This document shows positions 11,733-23,911 of a DNA stretch of 64,000 nucleotides, piece by piece. How positions within the stretch are numbered: the stretch's first letter is position 1; every line of letters begins with the position of its first letter. Origin of the DNA: Paramyrothecium sp. XJ0827 (taxonomy: Eukaryota; Ascomycota; Sordariomycetes; Hypocreales; Stachybotryaceae); NCBI GenBank assembly GCA_020881915.1, contig JAJFPB010000003.1, positions 5,084,001 through 5,148,000 on the forward strand, given 5' to 3'. The notes beneath the pieces were generated by a model. The model was not told the origin of the DNA. It searched no databases and saw nothing but the letters and a program-made list of their open reading frames with translations. The position numbers and the translations under genes are program-made.

Positions 11733-13244
11733 TCAACGTTTTGGCTCTACCCTCCGAAACCGAGTGCGCGAATAATCCACAGGTTCTCCTCTCCAACCCG
11801 TCTCCTCGGAGAGGGGTTCTTGTTGGAAGCGCCATTGTCTACACCAATTGTACGAAATGGGAGGGATATGGTGAGCGAATGGCTCTTCTCCTATAGCCCC
11901 AGATACCTCCCAAATCTTGACGCTCTCGGGAAGAGCAGTAGCCAAGGATGCCCACCCCATACCAGTTGTAACCAAGTACACGTAATCGAATTCCAGAGTC
12001 AAGATGCGAGGCTGGGCCACTATAAAGTCAACCAGAGACGTCGTGCTGACAAGCAAAGAGCACAGGCGGAAATGTTCAAGTTTCGGGAAACATAGAGGCT
12101 TCCCCGTCTCCCAATCACTCAGGATCTTGGCCAGCGAATGTACGCCAGTAGCGGGAAGCTGTGGCCACTTGCTTCCAGAAACCAGTTCCAAACGCTCCAG
12201 TGTTGATTGAGCATGCTTGAAGAGCTTGGGCAGGGCGTTAGTGGTGGTTGAATCCTCGAGGAGTGAGTTCACCAGATCAGTATCTAGCCTGAGGTGCTGA
12301 AGAGTGGAAAAAGTGAAGCACATTGCTGGCGAAACCTGAATTAGCTCCGGATCGAAGTCTCGGATGCGCAATTTCCTGATCTGTCGATCACTTTTGTAAA
12401 GACAATGCGCAAGAAGCTGTAGGAGATGATTCGTGGGTGGAGAGCCGCTACGAAACGCATCGAGCTCGTAGCTGCTTTTCGTAAGCCTTCCCGGAACCGC
12501 GAGGTTTGCGCATGGATGTGGTTGGATTACCTGTCAAAATCCAGGCCTCCGAGACCGGAAACCTCCCAGGCTGAAACCTCAACCTCGCTCAGGTTGTTCA
12601 TGCGCTGGAAAAGTCCTTCTAGGGTTGCCTCGATGACTTCCTTGTTCACCTCTTGTTCATGTCTCTTGCGCTCCCACTGTTCCTCTGCCTCAAGAATCAT
12701 TTCCCTCTCTTCTTCAAGCCGAGCACGCCGCCTGTTAATGAGAACCTGTTCCCGGGCCGCCCAATGGCCATTTTCATCGTCGACCTCGTCCTCCTCGTCC
12801 TTTTCATCATCATCATCATTATCCTCATATATTTCGTATGCGCTGAGCGGTTCATCCATTCGAGCTCTCAAGTATGCACGGTAGTCGTCCCAGAACCCTT
12901 ACAGCCTGAGTCAACTGGGGGTGAATTTCAAACGTGAGCACGTCGACCCTACCTTCACGGTAAAATGCGGGAGCGAAGACCAGCTTGCGAGCAGCACCAG
13001 CCACGGGCAATACTTGTGCAATAGCTTCATTCAGCTTGCCGAGCTCAGCGCGCTGCTTAGGATATGTCGTTGAACTCCTGGCCAGAGCCTCCATGTGTTC
13101 TGGGCCGTAGAATTGAATAACGCTGAATAACAGCGGGGTAGCCAAAGCAGCAAATTGCTTGCTTACTAGACGCATAACTTTGAGATCGTTGAACTCAATC
13201 TCATGCAGGACCTTCTGGCCAAGCTCAGGCGGTAGTTGATTCAT
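11733..13244 (-). CDS. F-box protein, apparently frameshifted
   Basis: The N-terminus is an F-box (NQLPPELGQKVLHEI then RLVSKQFAALATPLLF), which would dock Skp1 in an SCF ubiquitin ligase. Exon 1 reads from 13244 to about 12904, then the coding frame shifts by one base at 12892-12904 and continues as FWDDYRAYLRARMDEP, an acidic and coiled-coil-like stretch. A 59-nt intron (12472-12530, GTAATC/GCAG) then joins cleanly to SYELDAFRSG and a leucine-rich C-terminal region that probably binds substrate. No acceptable intron bridges the shift: the only donor there (GTAAGG) would give about 38 nt with no branch site. The gene is therefore either broken by a 1-nt insertion (or 2-nt loss) or misassembled. 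Flanks show no related genes. Confidence 0.75.
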
Positions 13245-15838
13245 GGTTGTTGCCGAGAGACAGACTTTCCAGGCAATGTCGTGGATTCAAAAGACGGAGA
13301 ACGTGAACAGTTGATAGTTCATTCACCGACGAGGTGCTGGAGGAAGTAGTGCAGGACGGTTTGAACACGATCCCCACTCTGGGTACCCCTGCTAGTCTTG
13401 TCGTGTCCATGGAAGCCTACTCTACTATAGGTGTGGGATTAGATTGGCTTGAATACGTTGCAAATTTCCATGACCGCGTTTATGATGATGCTACTTGAAG
13501 TGCTGTGTGCAAGGAACCTAGGTAAACACTAAGGATAAGGAGTCAGCAGATTGATGGTTTAAGATGAGACAACTCAAGCACATGCTGGGGACACAGCGAT
13601 GCTGTTTGTTTGGCACATCCTAAATTTGCAGTAGAAAGCATTGACATTATTAGAATGATGCAAACTGCTTCCTACATGCACGACTTGGAATGGCTAATAA
13701 GTTCATTCAATGTTACCCTGTTGCATACTAACCACATTCTATTGTAAGGATGGGAGTTTATCTCCTTCTCGTCTTTGTTTTTCTATCTTGGTCTTCCTCC
13801 CAGTTTCCTGTATTCGTGCGTGGTTTGTTCCCTTACACAGTAAATACAGCTCAAACTCTTGAAAAGGCTCGCTAGCAGCGAACACGCTCATTCAATTAGA
13901 AATTCGAGCTTCAGCTACCAAAAAAACACTCAACTCTTCGCCAAATGGCTGCCTCGTGAAGTCACCTGGCAGCCCGGACACAAGCAGACGAGTTCTAGGG
14001 TAGGGCAACACCCCAGACCAGGGTGGCCCGAGAGTAAGCGGTGCTTTGGCAAGGGTCACCAGGAGTCGTCACTGGGATCAAAGAACCATAAGGATGTTAC
14101 ATGTACCGGTAACCACGTGCATATAGAAAGAGTTCAAGAAAGAAAAAGGAACAAAACAATGAACATAGCCCACTATGCTCCCACCGGCATTCTCTCAAAA
14201 AGGTTGTATCTTGCTGCCCAGAGTGATGCCGATTCCTTTTAGCCCCTGAATGTAACCGAAATTGGTCTAAGTCAGCTTCCAATTATAATCCGCACCGGCC
14301 CAAACCAGCCAAGGGCAGCCCCGTAATTAGACGCCCCCAACACGTGCATCCAGGTCCCATTCAATATGTCTCCGCTGGAAAGGATGCCTTTGTCGCTTAT
14401 TCAGCGCCCAAGTGGCACTGGGCAAAGGGAGCGCGGTTTTCACAGAATTGAGTGCCTCGTCCTTGGTACAGTACAGAGTATCCGACATGTACAATACAAC
14501 AGCCGTACAAGACAGAGTCACATATGCAGCTAACTGAATGCATTGCCATTAAGCTGTTAGCTCTGTCTAACGAAACTACCGTCACTGCGATTAAACAACG
14601 ACTTGGCCTGACGCTGGCCCCTGGTCAGATTAGATTGTGGGGTCGCGTTCCAAAACGGCTTGGCTGTGAGTGCATGATTGGGATTCAAGCGTTTTGTCCG
14701 GGGTGCCCCTTTTAGCAGGTGTCAGCCATTCGCGACCCGGCTTTTTGCGTCGTAGCGTCTATAAATAATAATAATCCCACAGTCAAGCTAGACGATCGGC
14801 ACCGAGCCTGGGGGCCCCATGGCCGTTCTATTCTTCGATGGAAAGCAGAACAACAAACCAAACCGACCATTGGGAAACCCTGTCACACTCGGGCAGTTGC
14901 AACCAAGGTTAGAGCGAAGTCGAGGAAGAGCAAGATAAGCCGACGAGTTTCGAAAAGCTCACATTCTTCCGAAGGATGCTTAGAGAAGGTGTCGTCTTCT
15001 GTACCTCCCAGGGATTACAACACAAGGCTTAGACAAATAGGTCTTGTGAAGAGGCTCAAGCGATCCCAATCATGCGAAAACATGAGTGATGTGCCTCTGA
15101 GCCACATGCCCAAAGTTGGGACTGATGCTGTAAGGTAAAACGTAACGATTGACGTAGCTCGTGCCAAACATGCAGGAGAGCCGCGCTTGTTGGGGGAACA
15201 CTTCTCGGCATTCTTTGGCTGGCTGGAGAGATCGCCTGCGAGGCGCTAAAAAACTCATGCGGAGAAGATCCCAGGGTATCTGTGGTACCTGGCGCTAGAG
15301 CGAGGTAGGAGGGTCGAAAATGCCGATGTTTCGAAACATGCATGTTGGACGGCTTTTGGCCAACTTTTCAGACCACGCCAACCAGGGTCCGCCGTCTCTG
15401 ACAGTCCGGGCAGGCGCGGCTTGGCCCTCGGATTGACTCGCATCGTGTAGATTAAGCCGTTCGGATGGGCCCCTGGCGGCTGAGGAGGGCATTGCTTCGC
15501 CCGCTCACCTTTGCCAGGGGCAGCACGAGCCATGCCACCCCTGGTACAGGATCTGGGCCTTGTCGCCCAGCATCCCTGAGTTTAATTACGGATCGGGATA
15601 TCAGATCTGTGACAATGCTCCCAAAGCCGCCATGAATGCGTTTTGTATTAAAGGCCTTTGTTCGTCCTGTCTGTGGTCTTGGTTTTCCGTTCAGTAGATA
15701 CGTTCAGCAGGTTCTTTCGTTTCCTTTTCAGTCTTTTTTTTCGTTCTTTTTTCTCTTACTGTCATTCCTTCTCTCATTCTCTCATTCTCGACCATACCAC
15801 ATTCCTTACTTTGCTTCTTCTGTTCGTCGCATATCAAG
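13245..15838. other. Long intergenic stretch
   Basis: About 2.6 kb without a supportable gene. Frames at 13859-14242 and 14719-15138 are open for 127-139 codons but are basic, lack motifs and have no partner exons. A pyrimidine-rich tract at about 15711-15800 lies just upstream of the metalloprotease start and looks like its transcription-start region. Confidence 0.5.
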
Positions 15839-16762
15839 ATGTTCGCTCGTGTTGTAACCTCCCTGGCCTTGATGGCCACCACAGTCCTCGGCCAGAGCCA
15901 GTTCGGCTGCGGTGCAGAGCACCCTACCGTGGACTTTGTCAACCTGTCAAGGGATTTTGCCCACAACTGGACCGTCGCGACCAACCACCACGAGATCGTG
16001 GCCAAGCGGGAGGCCGTCAGTGTCAACGTCTACCTTCAAACCATCTCTTCGGACCAGAGCCGAGTGCCTGGTGTATGTATAACACTAAATGCGTTGACGA
16101 CTTGACAGAAATGCTGACCTTTTACAGGATGACCGTCTGCACCAGCAATTCAACCTTCTGAACGAAGTCTTCCAGCCCTACGGATTCACCTTCAACCTTG
16201 TTGAGATTCTCCGGTGGATCCAGCCCGAATGGGCCAACAACCAGGGCGAGGAGGACATGAAGCGACAACTCCGCCGGGGCGACTACCGTGACCTGAACAT
16301 TTACATCATCGAGCAATCCGGAAACAGCGCGGCTGGCTGGTGCACCCTGCCAGGGCCCTTCAAGGAACAGGGATTCACCCACGACGGCTGCACCATGACC
16401 ATGAACATTCTCGCCAGCCCTGAAATCTCTGGAAAGATCGGCATCCACGAGGTTGGTCACTGGATGGGTCTCATGCACACCTTCGAGGGCGGCTGCGACG
16501 GCAACGCCGACAACGTCTTCGACACTCCTGCTGAGAACTTTGACGGCAACTTCGACTGCACTCCTGGCCGTGACTCGTGCCCCGGCCACGAGGGTCTTGA
16601 CCCCATCCACAACTACATGGACTACGTTCACGAGTAAGTCTCGCCAGTCCCATTACACTCCAGACATGAGAACTAACAACAGTCAACAGCTGGTGCATGA
16701 CCGAGTTCACTGCCGGCCAGGTGACCCTCATGCACGACATGTGGCACCAATTCCGCATTTAA
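15839..16762 (+). CDS. Secreted M43-type metalloprotease
   Basis: Exons 15839-16072, 16128-16633 and 16690-16762 give 270 aa; introns are 55 and 56 nt with GTATGT/CAG and GTAAGT/CAG ends. A signal peptide (MFARVVTSLALMATTVLG) precedes a zinc metallopeptidase domain with the extended zinc site HEVGHWMGLMH at residues 185-195 and a Met-turn NYMDY near 240. This is the M43B (pappalysin/cytophagalysin-like) arrangement seen in fungal extracellular metalloproteases. It should cleave proteins outside the cell. Cysteines around GCDG, DCTP, SCPG and WCMTE probably form disulfides. The only upstream Met is the signal-peptide Met, and a CT-rich tract sits immediately before it. It converges on a secreted subtilase 435 bp away, so the two may serve the same extracellular proteolysis. 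Confidence 0.95.
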
Positions 16763-17197
16763 ACATCTTGGGATAGAAGAAGCGACATAGAAGGGGCATC
16801 GAGAGGCGTTTTTTTACCTGGGTGCAGAGCACACAGCATGACGAATGAGATAAATTAGAGGATTGACTTCTTTTTGAACATACATTTTGAGCTGGGATGA
16901 CCAGCTGTTTACTTAACTTCACGTTCACCATCACCTGTGACATTCTTGATTCGTCTCGCAACAAGTAGCTGCATAAAACCGGTTGCGGGGACATATCAAG
17001 TCTCTATAATCTTGTGAAGTTGATTCGTCTGAGTTTGAAAGACTGAAACAAGCCTGCATGGTCGCTAGCGAATCCACTAAGCACAGCCTGAACCTGATAT
17101 CTCACCTAGGCGTTGTTAGGCAGCCGACTAATATCCCGTCACGATACCCCAGAAGCCTCTTCACACAAGAGAGCACCCGACAGCTATCTCAATTGGT
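16763..17197. other. Intergenic, between convergent peptidase genes
   Basis: 435 bp shared 3' region of the metalloprotease and subtilase genes. No gene, repeat or obvious hairpin terminator; eukaryotic 3' ends would lie here. Confidence 0.5.
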
Positions 17198-20100
17198 CTA
17201 GTAGCGGCCGGTGACTTCAATTTCAGGAGTCTTGTAGACATCCCAATTATCAGCCGCCTCAGGCCTGCCGAACGTCTTCAAGGCAGCAAAGCGCAGGTTA
17301 TAGCGGCCATTCGCAATCTGGGTTCCGTTGGCCAGCTTACCGAACCAGGAGTAGCGGTTCTGCCCCGAATATTGACGAACAGTATTGCGGACCGGGAAGG
17401 AAAAGGTTTGTTCGGGGTCATCACCGAACTCGGGCTCGAAGGTCGTGAAGCTGTAAACCCAAGCAGCGACCGAGCCAACATAGCCGTTCTCGCCCACAAC
17501 GGGAGGGTACTTCCACTGGCGCTCAGTCCATCCTGCTTCAAAGACATCCCAGCGGAGCTCTCGAGAGCCCCAGGAGTACTTGGTTTCGATCCTAGGGTAG
17601 TACTGTGCGGGAAGGTCAAATGAGTAGGAAGAGTTTTGCTCGATGCTGACGCTGTTTGGCCCAGAGTAGGACAGAGGGAAGTTGGTTTGCGACAGGACCA
17701 GCGTACGCCTCAGGTCGGCACCGACTCCAAAGAAGGGGACAGAGAGCCTATCGCCGTTATCACCGGTGACAAAGACCTTGCCGCTATAGAGCGGCAGCGT
17801 AGAAGCATTCCAGCCAAGGGTGTCGGGGTTACGGAAGTTGACGCTATTCATTGTTTGTCAGTTGTGGCTTACGGAAGAGATGTGAGCTGGCAACTTACGA
17901 AACAGTCTTTCCCTCGCCAGGCTGGAGGGTGAAGCCCTGGGGGAGACTAACGCCAACCTCGAAGGTACTAGGGCTGAGCTCAGAGAAGGCCTTTAGGCGA
18001 TGGGTAGAGCCACCACCGCTCAAGGCAGGCAGCCAGCCATAGGACTCGATACCAGCAGCATGTTCGACAGACCACGTGTAGGTGATAGCCTTCTCACCAT
18101 CGTTAAAGACCGATACATCATGGTAGCGGTTAAAGTAGCGAGTATCGTTGAGTGCAATCTTCTCAAACTCCAGGCGTGTGTCATACTGAAGGACCTTCCA
18201 GCCGTTCACGAGACCGTTTCCGATCTGAGCAACAGACGCAGGGAACCCAAAGTCCTTAGGGGTGCCGTTAGACCAAGGCACACTCGTTCCACTGGAAACA
18301 ATACGCTGGTGGAGCTCTTTAGCCCAGCCCTTGCCATGAACGCTGCGGCCGCCGTATTGACCAACCCACAGGGCGGCAACACCGGCGACGTAGGGGCAGG
18401 CCATAGAGGTGCCGCTGGCAATCCTGTAGTTCTTGCCGACCCAGGCGCTGTAGATGTCGCCACCGGGGGCAGCGACATCAGGCTTGATCTGGAGGTCGAA
18501 CAGGCCACCCCACGAGGTGAACGCGCTAGGGCGGCCACCACCTTCGTACTGAACGGCGTAGACCTCGTCACTGTTGCCCAGGAACTCGACGGTGACCTCG
18601 GCGCCCGTGCTGATAGTCTCGATGAGAGCCGCGCCAGCCTCGGCGGAAATCAAACCAGCTCGGCTATTAACACGGTTGTTCGAAGGTAGAGCGATGGGTT
18701 CGTCGTTATTGTAAGCCAGGACATAGGTTGCGCCTAGGGCCTCGAGGTTGGCCAGTTTGGTGGAGAAAGTGCAGCCGCCACGGGGGATAAGTGGCACCTT
18801 TCCAGTAAGCCTTGGGCTGCCGGCAGGGTAAGGCGTGCAAGCCTCGCTGACGCCAGTAGTTTCGTTACCCAGAGGGACAACGGGCCAACCCTTAACCGTG
18901 ACGGGGAAGGGCAGTATATCCGGAACATAGAGGTTCTTGGTCGTCTCGGTCACGCCATCTTTGGTAACCGTCGTCAAAAAGGGAAAGGTAGGGAAGACCT
19001 CGGTAGTGGTGGAGGCAATAGCAAGGACGTTTTTGCCAGAGGAGCCGGAGCTGCCGTAGAATGGCCCAGCAACACCGCTGTTTCCGGCGGAGATGGTGAT
19101 GACAACACCCTCCTCGACGAGACGAGAAGCTAGTTCTCCCCAGGCGTTGTCAGACCAGCCGCCCAGGCTACCGATACTGGCAGTGATGATGTCGACCTGT
19201 TCTTGTTAGGACTAGTTGGGGTTGGGCAAGGCCTGGGAATCGAGGGGGCTACTCACGCCGTCGTTATAGGCATGGAGGAAAGATTCAATCAGAACGTCGA
19301 TGGTGGTACCACCCTATGTCATGGTCAGGGCCTTCCTTACGAGTTCCAGACTCCGATCACTTACACCACTGGTGAAGACCTTGTAGGCGTATAGAGTTGC
19401 CTCAGGAGCCACACCCTGCCAGCTAAACTACTGTCAGTATGACCCCACTACCCTTTCGTTTGGAGTTCCCTTACTTCGCGGTCTTACCAGCGATAGTACC
19501 GGCAACGTGCGTGCCATGGCCCTGAAGGTCAATGGGGTCTTCATCGGGAAAACCAAAGGCTGGTAAAAACGGTCAGATAGTGCAACATGGGCTATTGAGA
19601 GCTTCCCGTAGACTTGCCTCCATCACCAACAAAGTCGTAGCCACCGGCAACCTTGAAGCCTGGTCCAAAGCCGCCTCCAAGCTGATACAGTCGTCATTCA
19701 AGGGATTAATATAAAGTTTGCGCTCTACTTACAGCAGGGTGGGTGTACTCAATACCAGTGTCCACAACGCCGACCTTGGCGCCCTTGCCGAGGATGCCGA
19801 GCTCGTGAAGTTTGTTCACGCCAGTGGCATTGTGAATACTGTACGCGAGGGCAGAGGCTGCTTCATCTGGGATCTTGATGTCGACCGGGGCAAGCTCAAC
19901 GTATTCGTTGAGCCAAACCTTGACGACATCGGGGAGAGCAGATAGGGTGTCGATATTAAAGTCCTCGGTCTCCACGCTAACACCGGCGAAGACGTTACTG
20001 TCGAAAGACTTCTTGACTTCGATGCCGGGGGTATTAGAGACTTCCTCCTGGCGCTTCTTCAAGGACGCCTATAAAGATGGGTCAGAAATGGGTAAGAACA

Positions 20101-20246
20101 GGGACAAAGAAGACACATACCTGGCTATATTCGAGAATGTAACCTTTGGAGACTACAGAAGGGGTTTCTCTGTCTTCTCGTGTGCGCTCTTGAGCCAGAG
20201 CTCCCCCAAGGAAGGCCAAGGCCGCAGTGAGCCTGTCCAGATGCAT
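17198..20246 (-). CDS. Secreted subtilisin-like serine protease (S8) with PA domain
   Basis: Eight exons (20246-20121, 20068-19733, 19681-19618, 19559-19475, 19422-19365, 19313-19257, 19196-17899, 17843-17198) give 889 aa. A signal peptide (MHLDRLTAALAFLGGALA) and an inhibitor-like propeptide lead into the catalytic domain: Asp145 in VGVVDTG, His near 190 in GHGTHVAG, the oxyanion Asn in SAGNSG, and Ser near 506 in GTSMACPYVAG. A protease-associated insert (RGGCTFSTKLANLEALGA, about residues 382-399) sits between His and Ser. The long C-terminal part resembles the Fn3-like region of large vpr/C5a-peptidase-type subtilases. Role: extracellular protein degradation. Intron 3 (19560-19617) begins GC rather than GT (exon AG, then GCAAGT). 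All other introns are 51-60 nt GT-AG. The start is fixed by the signal peptide; a second in-frame Met 10 codons upstream is possible. Confidence 0.95.
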
Positions 20247-22671
20247 ACTGGATGATCTCAGTACGCTAGAAGGCAAGGAAGGGATGACTCGCGGGTGGTT
20301 GGAGCTCTTCTGACGGAGAGAAGCTTTACTCCCGAGGAGTTGTCGACCAGTTTATATGCGCCCGCACACCGCCGCGACATTGAAGATGCGTAGCATGGCC
20401 GGTGGGGTTGGACATGCCCCGCTAGGAGGTTCGTCCAGCATCCTCTCCGAAGTCGCGGAGTCGTGGAGTCTTCGTGCTTGGGTGGGATGTTGCGTGCTGC
20501 AAGGAAATCATAACGATAGCCTAGGCGATGTAGGCAAATGAATGAGGTGCTTCTAGGCCAAGAGAGCGAAAATTGTCCAGCTTCCTGATTCATCCAAGGC
20601 GCAGGTACATCCTGGCGTGATGCCAAGAGACTCGGACAAGGACCGTAATACGGGCAAAGCTCACCTGCTTTATTGAGCAACAGCGGCATCTTCACAGCGT
20701 CTGGGCCATTGCGAACTGATATGGGGATATGCGACAGCGACGTGGTTTACGACCTAGCTCGACTTTTTACGCGGTATATTAAATGGCTATGCCAGGAACT
20801 ATCAAACCGGAAAGGTTAGAGAATATCTTGTATGCTTAATTGAAGTAAAGTTCTCGGCTATCTGACATCCCGCGCTAACACTCAAGGAGTATGGTCTCTA
20901 TGCGGTATTCAGGCGAATCGTTCATGCAAAGCTTTGATACGAATCCGAAGACACTAGAGCAAGATAATAGAGACCGGGAATCCTACGTATATTTGTATCT
21001 CCGTACGGAAATCGAGCAAGGATAAGGCCAGGCGCCATCTCATCATGTGATGCCTGTACTGCGGACGCTGTGGCGGAGGGGATTGGAGAGCAATTCCATG
21101 GAGGCATAATATTGAAGTGGTTCGCGAGCCCAGTGCCCAAAAATGCACTGCCATAAACCCTCGCGCGACTGATAATGATAGCGACACTCGCAGCGGCTAC
21201 AAGACTGACGTCCAAGAATGAGAGTACACGAACACGCCCCCCCCCCCGGCAGAATACCATATTGACTACCTGGAACGAGACACTCTGATGTATACGCCTG
21301 CCACCGCGTTCCAAACCCTCTTGTTTGGTGGCATTGAACACCTCAAGTCCAAGGGGCCCCTTGTTAACACAGGCGAGGCTCTCTTTCCCACCATTCTGTC
21401 AGCCTAGAATGTTCCCACCTTGCAGGTATATGTGCTGATCATGATGTCTTACCGGCAACTAACCTGCTAGCTCCTGGACAAATCCTAGCTCATTCACTCA
21501 TGGCTCCGATTGCGCCCTGTCCCGCAAGTGGAGAAGATCAATCCCTGCAACGAACACAAGGATCACTACCACGGCGCGCCTACCATGTCGTGCAGGTCTG
21601 CTCGAATTGTCGCCAGCCCAGAGCTAGGGTAGCCAACGATGTACTTCGGTTATGGAGGTAGATGGCAGTCTATATACGAAATGGCGAGTTCCTACGCTAT
21701 TTGCAGTCGGAGAAGAAAACAACACAAGTAATATCCAACAGAAGGTCCAGACCAACCTTCATAAAGACCAAGCCCCAATCATCAATATTGACGGATCTGT
21801 CCTGGTCATCGGCATCGTCATCTTTTGGAGTGGGTTCTCTCTCATGATTGGCTGATGGGACGAACTGTGCCTTTTTATCGTGGCAGTGTTACACCGTGTC
21901 TGCAGGTTGACCAGATCGCCAAGACGCGGGCTGTCGACTACTTTGAGCCAGGATCGCCAATCTCATGATAGCCCTTGCATCACCCTGTAAACCCCCGTCT
22001 GCCAGGGTTGACAGGATATTTGGTGAGGAATTTCCCTTTTAGAAACTTGTTAGTTCACTTGCACTTCGGTTCTTGTTTGGAGATGGTCCGATATGACTGG
22101 ACACGTGAAGAAGATAGAGTCCGTCCACGGTTAGAGAAGGGCTACAAAGAGAAAGCGACGTGCATTCGGCGGGATAAATCTCGGTTGCCGTAATTGAAAT
22201 CCCTTCCCGGATTATCATGGTATTTTTCTGAAGAAAATCTATGCATTGACAGCTTGAGTGCCAGCCGCGTGCCACCACGGGGCCCGCAAGGAACTAAAGC
22301 CCGGTGGATTACATAGACACAGATGTTGTACTCGGAAATGAATCAACCAGTACGGAAGGGTCGCTCGGAGGTCTAGGCGAAGGGAAGACTGCGAATGGCA
22401 GTTCGTCCATGGACTTTCTATCTAGTTTCATACCGTGCTACGGCCTTGGACCAAATTTTACAGTCTATCGAGACTAGATGCATACATTATACAGGGGCGC
22501 TGTATTCCCTCGACCCCCCTTGTAAATGGGCATGCCAACGATGCTGCAAGAACATCCGACCTGACTCCGCTGCGGCGGGTTGACCGATCCACGGTAGCAG
22601 GCGTAACAGCCCATGCAGCACAGTTTGGATTCCTACTGGAATCATGCTTTGGTGATCTTCGTGTATTTGCG
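20247..22671. other. Intergenic region with poly-C run
   Basis: About 2.4 kb between the subtilase promoter and the 3' end of the iron permease gene. Open frames here (for example 20258-20695 and 20922-21341, minus) have no motifs. A run of 11 C lies at 21237-21247. No repeat or RNA gene recognised. Confidence 0.5.
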
Positions 22672-23911
22672 CTATGTAAGCAGTGGCTGCGCTTCGGCAT
22701 TGGTGTCTTTGACCTTGGCCTTTGCCCAAGGATAGCGGCCGTTCTTCTCATGAAACCTCAGGGTCAGGAACCCGGAGATGACCACGACCCAGTAGATGTT
22801 GTAAGAGATGACAGAACCGTAGGTAGCAGAGTTGGTCCAGCCAAAGATGGCGTTCAGAATTCCCCAGGCGCCTCCACCGTTCAGTTGAGGACTGCAGCAC
22901 TACGAGGAGTCAGTTCATGAATCCGCAGTACGAGACAAGATTACTAGATTACTTACGTTGACGTGCCATATGCTCTTGTCAATGTCATAAGACCCAGGTC
23001 CATCACCCAGCTCCGCAGCGTCGCCGCCGATGACCTTGTTCCACTGTTGGGCCTCGAAGAACCAGACGGCGCGAGAAAACAAGCCCGCCGCAATCAGATA
23101 CAAAAAGCAGGTTGAAATGACGAGGAAGACGTGGATTCTGGCAGTAGATCCGGCCCTGAAACGAGCTGTTAGTGAAGGGCCAGGCAACCATGGTTGGGCG
23201 ACGCACCTGTAAATCACATATCCGACCAGAGCGCCGACGAGCAGGCCAGCGATGATTGACAGCGGCAGCGCCGTGGCAGGCGCCGAGAAGGAGATACCCG
23301 CCGCAAAGACGATGCCCTCGATGCCCTCTCGGAGGATGGTGATGAAGGGCAGGACAAACATGGCGTACTTGCGGAGCGTCTGCTTGAGCCACGGCTGCTT
23401 GGGTCCGTTCCTGAGGGGCTGCTCCATGGCGGCGATGAGCTTCACGCGCCACTTCTCCTGCAGCCTGCCGATGCGCAGCAGCGCGACGCCCATGACGGTG
23501 ATGAGGATGGACGCGGCGAGCGAGAAGACGGCCTCGTAGTAGTACTCATGGTCGGCCCACGCGTCGCGGCCGAGGCTGTAGAAGATGCCGACGATGGCGG
23601 CGGCGACGACGACGCAGATGAGGAAGCCGACTGCCGTGCCTAGCCAGACCTGTAATGAATGAGTTGAATGAATGAGCCATGGAAGTAAAATAAAAATTGC
23701 AACCAAAAACCGAGCTCATAGCCCATATGTTGCATGTCATGGATCGTCAACTCACCTGTCTTTGGAGCGTCCGGTACAGCCGGGCGTCGCTGTCGGGCCC
23801 ACCCAGGGTCTGCTTCAGGAACGCAAGCAGGACGGAGACGATGATGGCCGTCTCCAGCGTCTCCCGGAAAATAAGCAGAAACACGGGCGCAGAAAAGACG
23901 TCGGTGATCAT
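22672..23911 (-). CDS. FTR1: High-affinity iron permease Ftr1
   Basis: Four exons (23911-23756, 23649-23207, 23155-22957, 22899-22672; introns 106, 51 and 57 nt) give 341 aa. Two REXXE iron-binding motifs define the family: RETLE at residues 16-20 in helix 1 and REGIE at 159-163 in helix 4. Six or seven hydrophobic helices follow in the usual order, with a polar C-terminal tail after [10 protein letters not shown]. Ftr1 carries Fe3+ across the plasma membrane once a Fet3 ferroxidase has oxidised it; the FET3 gene lies divergently 848 bp away. The last exon is GT-AG joined at [10 protein letters not shown], which is the conserved luminal segment before the final helix. Two iron-regulator-type sites sit in the shared promoter. 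The start is the Met directly before the first helix. Confidence 0.97.

Noticed and set aside
13859..14242. 127-codon plus-strand frame
   Set aside because: No motif, no signal peptide, no joining exon; composition not protein-like.
14719..15138. 139-codon basic plus-strand frame
   Set aside because: Basic and low in hydrophobics, no family feature, no splice partner; chance frame is likelier.
16122..16631. 169-codon minus-strand frame
   Set aside because: Exact antisense shadow of the metalloprotease's second exon.
18000..18689. 229-codon plus-strand frame
   Set aside because: Antisense to the large exon of the subtilase, whose catalytic motifs are certain.
20258..20695. 145-codon minus-strand frame just upstream of the subtilase
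   Set aside because: Ends beside the subtilase start, lacks motifs, and lies where the promoter should be.
20922..21341. 139-codon minus-strand frame with one hydrophobic stretch
   Set aside because: It spans a poly-C run (read as poly-G) and has no family signal or splice partner.
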